Source of the DNA: Streptomyces sp. NBC_00258
GTDB taxonomy: Bacteria; Actinomycetota; Actinomycetes; Streptomycetales; Streptomycetaceae
Direction of reading: 5' to 3'
Assembly (NCBI RefSeq): GCF_036182465.1
Contig: NZ_CP108081.1
Coordinates: forward strand, 6,510,001-6,574,000
DNA: 64,000 nucleotides
The position numbers and the translations under genes are program-made. Positions 41,316-48,811 of this stretch are shown here, piece by piece. The notes beneath the pieces are model-generated. The model searched no databases, was not told the DNA's origin, and saw only the letters and a list, made by a program, of their open reading frames with translations. Each line of letters starts with the position of its first letter. Positions within the stretch are counted from its first letter, which is position 1.

Positions 41316-42130
41316 GCGACTCCTGCCACGATCGTCGAGTATTTAGACATGCTCATGTCATCCGAGATGGTGCTGCCGCCGTGCACGACCGCGGAGAGCC
41401 GGGACACCAGCGCGGCGGGCGAGGGGGCCGAGAAGATCCGGCGGCCGATGGCCAGCCCCTGGCAGCCGGTGGCCATCACGGCGGCGCCGTACTCGACCAG
41501 GTCGGAGCCGTCGGGCGGACCGCCGGCCGCGAGCACGGGGATCGGGCTGTTGGCCACCACCTCGGCCATCCGGTCGATCGGCAGGGCGACGGAGGTCTTC
41601 ACCATGTCCGCGCCCAGGTCGGCTGCGACGTTGGCCAGATGGGCCAGAAGGCCGGGGTCGCGCGGATCCTCGATGCGGGGGCCGCGGGGGTAGACCATCG
41701 CGATCAGCGGCATGCCCCACGCGTCGCAGGAACGGGCCACCGCCCCCAGGTCGGCGAGCTGCTGGGACTCGGTGTCCGAGCCGATGTTCACGTGGACGCT
41801 GACCGCGTCGGCGCCGAGCCGCAGCGCCTCCTCGACGTCGGCGACCAGCACCTTGGCGTGGACGTCGGCGGAGCGGGCGGTGCTGGCGCTCAGGTGCACC
41901 ACCAGGGCGCAGCTCCTGAGGATGTCCGGGGCGAAGGCGCGGGCGCGCCCCTTGTGGACGATGATCCCGTCGGCCCCGCCGGCCACCAGGGCGCGCAGCA
42001 GGTCGTCCCACTTGTCGGCGGGGACGATCGGGCCGTCCGAAACGCTGTGGTCGAGCGGTACGAGCAGGTGCCGGTCGTCACCCGCGAGCGAAAGTCTTCT
42101 CAAGCGTAATAGCTTGCCACTTTTCAGCAT
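41312..42130 (-). CDS. DhnA-type class I aldolase (GriI-like; ADH synthase/FBP aldolase family)
   Basis: This encodes 272 residues from ATG 42130, with GAAGGCG 8 bp upstream; it is the first gene of the operon. The Schiff-base lysine is K178 in DMVKTSVALP. LVPLDHSVSDGP and VLAAGGPPDGS are the other family motifs. In GriI it joins aspartate semialdehyde and dihydroxyacetone phosphate to the C7 precursor of 3-amino-4-hydroxybenzoate. The first codons are strongly atypical (AAA, AGT, CTA, TTA, TTG, AGA, CTT). Codon 8 is TTA (42107-42109), pointing to bldA control. The paired DHQ synthase II gene overlaps downstream. Confidence 0.87.
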   Translation of the reverse strand: MLKSGKLLRLRRLSLAGDDRHLLVPLDHSVSDGPIVPADKWDDLLRALVAGGADGIIVHKGRARAFAPDILRSCALVVHLSASTARSADVHAKVLVADVEEALRLGADAVSVHVNIGSDTESQQLADLGAVARSCDAWGMPLIAMVYPRGPRIEDPRDPGLLAHLANVAADLGADMVKTSVALPIDRMAEVVANSPIPVLAAGGPPDGSDLVEYGAAVMATGCQGLAIGRRIFSAPSPAALVSRLSAVVHGGSTISDDMSMSKYSTIVAGVA

Positions 42131-42703
42131 GGGTAATGCGCCTTCCCAGCCCGGAGGCCGCATTTAAGAAAGCCGAACCGCGACATCCTGTTGCGGTCTC
42201 CATGTCCGAAAAACGATGGTCGTAGAACTTTCAAGTTCAGTCGGCCATCAGCATTCACGCGTAATCGGTCGTTGGCAAGGCGTGATCACCGGCAAATTTT
42301 TATGCGGGGTCGGGAATGAATATTGACAGCGATTTGACAGGTATGGCGGGGTTGACGCCGCAGGAGGATGCTGTTCGTGGGGTGTTGGGCGGCAAATGGC
42401 GAGGTGGCGGGTGTGATGTGCTCTATGCGCATTGAGGAGGTCTGCCCCCGCACGTGGCCGCATCGGACGCTTTCCTACGGATGTCACGTGTAAATGACAG
42501 GCAATTCTCGCGCTGTCTCTTCGGCGTGTTCGGCTATTCGGACGGGGTGGCTTTCCTGTCGGGCTTATTTGTCGAACTTCCTTGTCGAAATTGAATTTCC
42601 GGGCCTAGGGTGTCAGGCGCGCTCCGGAACGTGTTACATGCGAGGCCGTCCCCCCCATCTGCACCCGGACCGTACGGACCGGGCGTACCGGAAGTGACTC
42701 CCC
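42131..42703. promoter_or_regulatory. AT-richer divergent promoter region of the cluster and the MHS transporter
   Basis: This is 573 bp of clearly lower GC than the rest, with no gene. For the plus strand, TTGTCG at 42582-42587 and TAGGGT at 42606-42611 (18-bp spacer) form a candidate promoter about 95 bp before the MHS gene. For the minus strand, the stretch 42285-42340 holds TTGACA-like words and an A/T-rich CATAAAAAT, a possible start for the long operon. No regulator gene lies in the cluster, so control sites here matter. All are visual predictions. Confidence 0.4.
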
Positions 42704-44149
42704 ATGCCCGAATTACCGTCCAAGACCGCTCCCGAGACCGCCGGCCCAAGACCGGCCGCGTCCCCACCGCCGACGGCGAAGACCACCGAGCAGCCCTCCG
42801 AGAGGTCCACCGGAACGACCACCGGAACGACCGCCGGGAAGAACGAGGCCCCACGGGTCGCCGTCGCGAGCCTGGTCGGCACCACGATCGAGTACTACGA
42901 CTTCGCGGTGTACGGCACCGCGAGCGCACTCGTCCTCGGCCCCGCCTTCTTCCCCTCGGGCAACGCCACCGTCTCCTCCCTGGCCGCGTTCCTCACGTTC
43001 GCCGCGGCCTTCCTCTCCCGCCCCCTGGGCGTCGTCCTGTTCGGCACGATCGGTGACCGGCTGGGCCGCCGACGTGCCCTGGTCGCCTCGCTCCTGCTGA
43101 TGGGCGTGGCCACGGTCGGCGTCGGCCTGCTGCCCACGTACGAGAGTGCCGGACTCCTCGCCCCCGTACTGCTGGTGACGCTCCGTCTGCTGCAGGGCGT
43201 CAGCATGGGCGGCGAGTGGGGCGGGGCGGTGCTGCTCGCCGCGGAACACGCACCGCCGGGGCGCCGCGCGCTGTACGCGTCCATCCCGCAGGCCGGCCCC
43301 TCGCTCGGCTTCCTGCTGTCCACCGCGGTCATCCTGCCCACCCTGAACATCGTGGGCCGGGACGGCTTCGTCGACTGGGCCTGGCGCATCCCGTTCCTGC
43401 TCAGCACCGTGCTCGTCGTCATCGGCCTGTGGGTGCGTACGACGGTCTCGGAATCGCCGGTGTTCGACACGACGGCGAACCGCACGACACAGCCTCAACC
43501 CGCATCCGCATCCGCATCCGCACCCGCGACGGCTTCCCGTTTTCCGCTGGTCACGCTGCTCAAGCGGTATCCCGGCCGGGTGCTGCTCGGCACGGGCGCG
43601 GCGATCGGCGGCTCGGCCGTCTACTACCTGACGATCGTCTACAGCATCTCGTACGGGCCGAAGGAACTCGGCATCCCCCAGAACACGATGCTGACGGCGG
43701 CGAGCGTCGGCGCGGCGGCCGGAATCGCCATCACCCTGCCGGTCGCCAGACTCGCCGACCGGATCGGCCGGCGCCCGGTGATGCTGACCGGAGCCGTCGG
43801 CTGCGTGGTGTGGGCGGTGCCCATGTACGCCTCGCTGAGTTCCCGCAACGGGCTGGTGATCACCGGCGCCTACACGGTCGGCCTGATGCTCCTCGCGCTG
43901 ATGTTCTCCCCGGTGGCGGCCTTCCTCCCGGAACTGTTCCCGGCCCGGCTGCGCTACACCGGCGCCTCGGCAGCCTTCATCCTCGCCAACACCCTCGGCG
44001 GCGGCTTCGCCCCACTGGTCGCCACCTGGCTGAACAGCAATTGGCAATCCCCCTTGGTCCTCGGCTTCTACACCGGCACCCTCTGCCTGCTGAGCCTCCT
44101 GTGCCTGCTGGCCCTCCCGGAGACCCGCGACCAGGAGTTCGACATCTGA
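42704..44149 (+). CDS. MFS transporter, metabolite:H+ symporter (MHS) family
   Basis: This encodes 481 residues with 12 helices. A Thr/Pro-rich cytoplasmic head of about 45 residues is followed by the MHS signature VASLVGTTIEYYDFAVYGTASALV and GTIGDRLGRRRALVASL. MHS members import organic acids or osmolytes such as shikimate, proline-betaine or dicarboxylates. Codon 4 is TTA (42713-42715), shared with the first gene of the divergent operon. It may import a precursor or be independent. A hairpin follows at 44206-44241. Confidence 0.88.
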   Translation: MPELPSKTAPETAGPRPAASPPPTAKTTEQPSERSTGTTTGTTAGKNEAPRVAVASLVGTTIEYYDFAVYGTASALVLGPAFFPSGNATVSSLAAFLTFAAAFLSRPLGVVLFGTIGDRLGRRRALVASLLLMGVATVGVGLLPTYESAGLLAPVLLVTLRLLQGVSMGGEWGGAVLLAAEHAPPGRRALYASIPQAGPSLGFLLSTAVILPTLNIVGRDGFVDWAWRIPFLLSTVLVVIGLWVRTTVSESPVFDTTANRTTQPQPASASASAPATASRFPLVTLLKRYPGRVLLGTGAAIGGSAVYYLTIVYSISYGPKELGIPQNTMLTAASVGAAAGIAITLPVARLADRIGRRPVMLTGAVGCVVWAVPMYASLSSRNGLVITGAYTVGLMLLALMFSPVAAFLPELFPARLRYTGASAAFILANTLGGGFAPLVATWLNSNWQSPLVLGFYTGTLCLLSLLCLLALPETRDQEFDI

Positions 44150-44205
44150 CGGGGACCCAATTCACGTACCGCGACACGGCCCGGCGAGACTGCACAGGGT
44201 GGACC

Positions 44206-44241
44206 GAACAGGGTGGACAGGCCCGCCGGTCCGCCCTGTTC
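44206..44241 (+). terminator. Candidate hairpin terminator after the MHS gene
   Basis: A 13-bp stem with one G-T mismatch pairs GAACAGGGTGGAC at 44206-44218 with GTCCGCCCTGTTC at 44229-44241, with a 10-nt loop. It lies 57 bp after the MHS stop and 34 bp before the next gene's GTG. Confidence 0.55.
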
Positions 44242-44274
44242 CCGCAGTCGACCCCTGCCCTGGAGATGGTCCCC

Positions 44275-45117
44275 GTGAACGAGAACACGCGCTTCGGCGT
44301 CTACCTCCCGCCGTTCGGCCCGTTCGGCGACCCCAGGGTCCTCGTCGAGCTGGCGGTGCGGGCGGAGGCCGCCGGGTGGGACGGGGTGTTCCTGTGGGAC
44401 CACGTGGTCACCGACGCGATGCCGATCGCCGATCCCTGGACCACGCTGGCGGCGATCGCGCAGGCCACCCGGAGACTGGTGCTCGGTCCGACGGTCACAC
44501 CGCCGGCCCGGCGCCGGCCCTGGGTGGTCGCCCGGCACGCGTCCACCGTCAGCAGGCTCTCCGGGGGACGGCTCGTCGTCGGCACCGGGACGGGCGTCGA
44601 CGAGTCCGGCGACTTCAGCCGCTTCGGGGAGGCCCCGGATCTGCCGACCCGCTCGGCGATGCTCACCGAGGGACTCGGGCTGATGCGGGCGATGTGGGCC
44701 GGCGAGGCGATCCGGCACCACGGCCCGCACTACCGGGTGAACCTGGCCGCCACCGAGCCCGAGCCGTACCGCATCCCCGTCTGGATGGCCAGTTCCACCA
44801 ACAGCCCACGGGTGATCGGCCGCGCCGCCGGCTGCGACGGCATCTTCCCCAACCCGGTCGACCACGAACTGACGCCCGAGGAAGTCGCCGGCATCCGGCG
44901 GGAGCTGCACCGCGCCGGCCTGCCCGCCGACCGGCCGTTCGACATCGCCGTACGCGGCAACACGAGCCCCGCGTGGCAGGAGGACAAGGACGTGGACCTC
45001 AAGGGACTCGCCGAGGCCGGTATGACCTGGTGGCTGGAGTCCCTGATCCACTTCGACCCGTTGGACCTGTCGATGGCGGTCGTCGACGCCGGTCCGCCTC
45101 GCGCACAGCTCGCGTAA
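44275..45117 (+). CDS. LLM class flavin-dependent oxidoreductase
   Basis: This encodes 280 residues from GTG 44275, with GGAG 9 bp upstream; ATG 44266 lies on the ribosome binding site itself. Luciferase-like monooxygenase features include FGVYLPPFGPFGDPRVLVELAVRAEAAGWDGVFLWDHVV, RRLVLGPTVTPPARRRPWVVARHASTVSRLSGGRLVVGTG and PVWMASSTNSPRVIGRAAGCDG. It uses FMN or F420, and the substrate is unknown. It is probably its own transcription unit and not part of the aromatic cluster. Confidence 0.85.
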   Translation: MNENTRFGVYLPPFGPFGDPRVLVELAVRAEAAGWDGVFLWDHVVTDAMPIADPWTTLAAIAQATRRLVLGPTVTPPARRRPWVVARHASTVSRLSGGRLVVGTGTGVDESGDFSRFGEAPDLPTRSAMLTEGLGLMRAMWAGEAIRHHGPHYRVNLAATEPEPYRIPVWMASSTNSPRVIGRAAGCDGIFPNPVDHELTPEEVAGIRRELHRAGLPADRPFDIAVRGNTSPAWQEDKDVDLKGLAEAGMTWWLESLIHFDPLDLSMAVVDAGPPRAQLA

Positions 45118-45235
45118 CGGCGGTGCGGCGGCCGGGACCCCTCATCTCCCGTAACCGGTCGGCAGTGTCGGTGGTGTGGACACTGCCGTACTCGGGACAG
45201 GTGCGTGCGGACCGGGCGATGACAGGGTTCGGTGC

Positions 45236-46822
45236 ATGACCGATGTCCGGGAAGTGAGCTGTCGTCCGTCGGGGAAACGTGTCCTGTTGTTCTTCGCCGG
45301 GCTCTCGGCGGCCGGGGCGGGCGCGGCTCTGGTGTGGTCGGCGTACCGGGGGCCGGACGTGTGGCTGGGTGGCGGTCCGGTTCTCGGGGTGCTGGGTTTC
45401 GCGGCGCTCCACAAGGCGACCGCCCGGGTGCGCGCCGACACGTACGGCGTGCACTCCTGGACGCTGCTGCGTCGCCGGAGCGTGCGCTGGGGCGACATCG
45501 CCGACGTCCGCGTACGCCTGAAGTACGCGCACACTTCCCGGGTTGAGGACACCCGTGGCGTCAGCCTGCTGCTGCGCGACGGACGCAGGCTGCTCCTGCC
45601 GCTGCCGCGTAGCTGGTCCCACGACGATCCGGACTTCGACGCGAAGCTGGACGCGTTCCGTGCGCTGCACCGGCTTCACGGAACGCCGGAGTCGGGCCAT
45701 GTCCCCGTCGTCTCGTACCGCACCGCCGGCCGCGGCTGGGCCGGGTCGCTCGCCCTGTGCGTGCTGCTGCTCGGGGGCGCGGGGCTGGCCGCCTGGTTCG
45801 TGCCGGACGCCGCGTCGGGGGAGCGGGCGTGGCGGTCGGCCACCCCGTGCACCTCCGGGACGCCCGCCGCGGAGCGCGACGAGTGCCTGACCACCCTGAC
45901 CGCAGTGATCGCACGGACCGATGCCACCTGGTCCAGGAACAGGAGCAGTTGGCTGTACTTCGCCGACGGCCGGCCGATGGAGCGGCTCGCGGTCTCGTCG
46001 GACGGCGCGAGGATGTTCGGGCCCGGCGACAGCGTCGAACTGACCGTCTGGCGCGGTGAGGTGCGGGAGGTCGTCGGCGAGCGTCACGTGTACCGCCTGC
46101 ACGTCACCGCCTCCGGAGACCTGGCCGTCGTCGCTGCCGTGTGTCTGCTGGCCGCGGGCTACCCGGCCGCCCGGGTGCTGCTCCGCCTGCGCGGGCGCCG
46201 GCTGCCCGACGACGAGGTCCTTCCGTCGGCCCTGCCGTTCGCGGGCGCGCTCGTCGGCACGGCTCTGTGGCTGCTGCCGCTCGGCTACCTCCACCCCACG
46301 ACCCTGCTCACCGATCCCGTGGTGATCACGTGGGCGGCCGGGGGCTCGGCGGCGACACTGGCCTTCCTCGTCTGGGCGTGGCGCGCCACCCGTGTCCGTA
46401 CGCCCGGAGAGATCGACGCGACCGGAGTTGCGGGAGTGACGGGAGGGGCCGGCGGATTCGCCGAGGAGACGGAGAAGGACGACGTGTTCCTGGCCGCCCG
46501 TTTTCTGGAGCACACCGACTACAACCCGTACGGCTTCGGCACCCATGTCGTCCTCGGGGGCGGCCGGCTCGCGGTGACGCCCCATCCCGGCCCGGGCAGG
46601 TTCGCGGCGAAGCCGGTCCCGGTGGAGCGGCTCGTCCTCAAGGAGGTGCGGCGAGTACGGGGCAGTGACGGCGACACCGTCCCGAGCAGCTGGCACATCG
46701 CCGAACTCGACGACGCGGGCACCCCGGTCCGTCTCGCGGCGGCACCGGCGGACCTGACCCGCATCCTGCGCGAACTGGCTTCCGGGAGAACTCTCGCGAA
46801 CACCGCGCGACGCGACTCGTGA
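45236..46822 (+). CDS. PH domain-containing membrane protein
   Basis: This encodes 528 residues from ATG 45236 (MTDVREVSC). Hydrophobic helices lie near residues 15-60, 175-195, 300-315 and 340-390 (LALCVLLLGGAGLAAWFV; AVVAAVCLLAAGYPAARVL). Between the first and second is a bacterial PH-like domain (RADTYGVHSWTLLRRRSVRWGDIADVRVRLKYA). An extracellular segment between helices contains two Cys residues (ATPCTSGTPAAERDECL), possibly a disulfide. No enzymatic motif is seen. Function is unknown; proteins of this build are common in Streptomyces. Confidence 0.7.
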   Translation: MTDVREVSCRPSGKRVLLFFAGLSAAGAGAALVWSAYRGPDVWLGGGPVLGVLGFAALHKATARVRADTYGVHSWTLLRRRSVRWGDIADVRVRLKYAHTSRVEDTRGVSLLLRDGRRLLLPLPRSWSHDDPDFDAKLDAFRALHRLHGTPESGHVPVVSYRTAGRGWAGSLALCVLLLGGAGLAAWFVPDAASGERAWRSATPCTSGTPAAERDECLTTLTAVIARTDATWSRNRSSWLYFADGRPMERLAVSSDGARMFGPGDSVELTVWRGEVREVVGERHVYRLHVTASGDLAVVAAVCLLAAGYPAARVLLRLRGRRLPDDEVLPSALPFAGALVGTALWLLPLGYLHPTTLLTDPVVITWAAGGSAATLAFLVWAWRATRVRTPGEIDATGVAGVTGGAGGFAEETEKDDVFLAARFLEHTDYNPYGFGTHVVLGGGRLAVTPHPGPGRFAAKPVPVERLVLKEVRRVRGSDGDTVPSSWHIAELDDAGTPVRLAAAPADLTRILRELASGRTLANTARRDS

Positions 46823-46883
46823 CCGCTTCCGCCGCGGCGGCCGGTCAGCGCCGACGCACTCGGGCGCGAGCGTGCCGACACAC

Positions 46884-47222
46884 TCAGGCGGAAGTCTCGG
46901 GCGTCTCGTCCGCGGCGCGGCGGTACTCGGCGTTGATGCGCTGTGCTTCCTCCAGCTGGTCCTCGAGGATGACGATGCGGCAGGCCGCCTCGACAGGGGT
47001 CCCCTGGTCGACGAGCTCGCGGGCGCGCGCCGCGATCCGTAGCTGGTAGCGGGAGTACCGCCGGTGCCCGCCTTCGGAGCGGAGCGGAGTGATCAGCCGT
47101 GCCTCGCCGATGGCCCGGAGGAAACCCGGGGTGGTGCCGAGCATTTCTGCTGCCCGGCCCATCGTGTACGCGGGGTAGTCGTCGTCTTCCAGACGACCGC
47201 TGAGCGGAGTATCTGCTGTCAT
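46884..47222 (-). CDS. MerR family transcriptional regulator
   Basis: This encodes 112 residues from ATG 47222, with GAGGTGAC just upstream. The winged-helix DNA-binding half is YTMGRAAEMLGTTPGFLRAIGEARLITPLRSEGGHRRYSRYQL, with the typical GGHRRY wing. A dimerisation helix follows (RARELVDQGTPVEAACRIVILEDQLEEAQRINAEYR). There is no ligand-binding domain, as in HspR-like short MerR proteins. The target is unknown. A perfect 12-bp palindrome, CTTGTCTACAAG, at 47545-47556 upstream could be its operator. Confidence 0.85.
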   Translation of the reverse strand: MTADTPLSGRLEDDDYPAYTMGRAAEMLGTTPGFLRAIGEARLITPLRSEGGHRRYSRYQLRIAARARELVDQGTPVEAACRIVILEDQLEEAQRINAEYRRAADETPETSA

Positions 47223-47756
47223 GTCACCTCGTTGACCAACGCGTCGAGGGGCCCTGGCGCCGTACGGCACCAGGGCCCCGAAGGAAATTGAACACCATCT
47301 GTCGGCTCTACTGCTGCGCCGACCTTCTGTTTCCGCAGTCCGGCCCGGGAGACGGGCGGGTATGCGGGGATCGCGAATGCGTGACCGTGGACCACCTTCC
47401 AATCCGGGGTCTTGCGGTACCCGGCCGGATGATGCCCTGGCCGGGCGATCCTGATGGCGTCTGCTCCTTCCGTTCTTCCTCGGGACCTGCGGTGAAACTG
47501 TCGTCTTCCACCCGCCAGTTCGTGTCTGCCGGGTCTCTCTCGACCTTGTCTACAAGAGAAACCTTAACCACGACGCAGGCCAATGTCTACTCTGGCGAGG
47601 ACAGATTTCGGTTCTCTTGAGGCGTAGGTATTCTGCCGTTCACAGTGACGCCCGGTAACGCCCGGTGACGCTCGGCTGTCACCGGGCCTGGGCGGGTGCG
47701 ACCGGGCCGGGTCGGGCGGGTGAGGACGGACGAGTCGCTGAATAGACTCGGCTTCC
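47223..47756. promoter_or_regulatory. Intergenic region upstream of the MerR gene with hairpin and palindrome
   Basis: This is 534 bp without a gene. A 15-bp hairpin with one G-T mismatch (GGGGCCCTGGCGCCG with its partner, 47248-47279) lies 26 bp upstream of the MerR start, in its 5' leader. CTTGTCTACAAG at 47545-47556 is a perfect palindrome in an AT-richer stretch, a candidate operator. A short direct repeat of ACGCCCGGT occurs at about 47648-47670. Confidence 0.45.
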
Positions 47757-48152
47757 ATGACGAACCCCGACCGGCTCCTCGTGGACATCTCCGCACTCGT
47801 GGAGTCCGGGCAGAGCAATCAGATGTCGCTGACCGTGGTGGTCGGCGGTGCCGTCATCACCGGCCGGCTCGCTCCCGAAGCCGTGTGGCGGGAGCGGGTG
47901 TCGGAGGTCCTCAACGATTCGGACCGCCTGGGCCCGTTCTCCGCGGTCTTCGGCGCCGAGCCGGCAACGGACGGCCCTGACGACGGCCCGGAGGGCGGCG
48001 ACCGCGGCGAGCCACCCGCCTATCTGCACTTCCACCTCGCCCGGATCCTGCAGGGCAACATCGGGATTCCCGAGACGGGCGGGATGTACCGCGTCGCGAT
48101 CGAGGACGTCAGCGCCTGGACCGTGGGCGACGTCAGCTACTCCGACCACTGA
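47757..48152 (+). CDS. Conserved hypothetical protein, possibly GvpU-like
   Basis: This encodes 131 residues from ATG 47757. A conserved-looking core reads LLVDISALVESGQSNQMSLTVVVGGAVITGRLAPEAVWRERVSEVL, and the end is YLHFHLARILQGNIGIPETGGMYRVAIEDVSAWTVGDVSY. The two-strand pattern with VGG-V-I-G resembles the gas-vesicle accessory protein GvpU, but no other gvp gene is nearby, so the function stays open. It is soluble. A perfect bidirectional terminator follows. Confidence 0.6.
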   Translation: MTNPDRLLVDISALVESGQSNQMSLTVVVGGAVITGRLAPEAVWRERVSEVLNDSDRLGPFSAVFGAEPATDGPDDGPEGGDRGEPPAYLHFHLARILQGNIGIPETGGMYRVAIEDVSAWTVGDVSYSDH

Positions 48153-48182
48153 ACCGCCGTACCCGACGCGCTCGGGAACAGC

Positions 48183-48222
48183 GATGAGGGCCCTGCCGAC
48201 GCGCGTCGGCAGGGCCCTCATC
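48183..48222. terminator. Perfect palindromic bidirectional terminator
   Basis: An 18-bp stem runs from GATGAGGGCCCTGCCGAC at 48183 to its complement ending at 48222, around GCGC; the whole 40-nt unit is self-complementary. It lies between convergent genes ending at 48152 and 48277, so it can serve both. Confidence 0.8.
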
Positions 48223-48276
48223 CCAGTTCCCGGTGTCAGCCGGGGAGTACGTCCCGGTGTCGGCTTGCGCCGGCCG

Positions 48277-48594
48277 TCACAGGCCCAGGGGAGCCGGGCT
48301 GCCGAGCAGCGCCGACGCGGTCTGGAGCGGTGTGGCGGCGACCGGGGCCGGCTCGGGCGCGGGGCCGGCGTGGCAGGTGAAGCCGAGCCGGGTCATGGCC
48401 CGTACGACCTCTCCGCTGGTGAAGTCACGACGGTCCTGCCGGGTGATGACCTCGCCGACCTGCTTGACGGGGTAGTGGCGGCGGCCGATGATCACGGACT
48501 CGCCCGTGATGGCCTCGGGCTTGACGCCCTTCATCGAGTCCAGCACCCCGCTCTTGTCGAGGTCGAACGGGAACCGGGCGATGACGCAGCGCAT
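48277..48594 (-). CDS. Conserved hypothetical protein of the helicase/cold-shock locus
   Basis: This encodes 105 residues from ATG 48594. The first 70 residues look globular and charged (MRCVIARFPFDLDKSGVLDS, then GVKPEAITGESVIIGRRHYPVKQVGEVITRQDRRDFTSGEVVRAMTRLGFTC). An Ala/Pro-rich tail follows. No family function is recognised. It lies downstream of the DEAD-box helicase and cold-shock genes in the same direction, and may belong to that cold-response group. Confidence 0.65.
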   Translation of the reverse strand: MRCVIARFPFDLDKSGVLDSMKGVKPEAITGESVIIGRRHYPVKQVGEVITRQDRRDFTSGEVVRAMTRLGFTCHAGPAPEPAPVAATPLQTASALLGSPAPLGL

Positions 48595-48811
48595 GATGCC
48601 TCACAGGGAAGGGAGGGGTGGGGAGGGAGGAAGGCAGAGAAGAGGGGGACCCGGGCCGGCCGGGGTGGATCAGCAGGCAGGAGAGGGCGGGAGCGCCGGG
48701 CGACGCCCGGCACGCTCCCCCACTGCCTTGAGGGCGTGGGTGGTGCCCCCACTCGCCGCACCGGGCGAAAGCCCGGACACGGCCAGTACGAGGACTCCAC
48801 CCGGCCAGGAC

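Noticed and set aside
40038..42130. Shikimate-pathway role for the DHQ synthase II/aldolase pair
   Set aside because: Bacteria of this type use the classical AroB route. The pair sits inside a biosynthetic operon with an aryl ligase and ACPs, so 3-amino-4-hydroxybenzoate formation is the better reading.
43216..44274. Long extension of the LLM oxidoreductase frame into the MHS gene
   Set aside because: The extension is a shadow of the MHS coding region. GTG 44275 with GGAG 9 bp upstream matches the family N-terminus.
47308..47583. 91-codon minus ORF upstream of the MerR gene
   Set aside because: It has no ribosome binding site and overlaps the AT-richer regulatory stretch and palindrome; there is no recognisable protein pattern.
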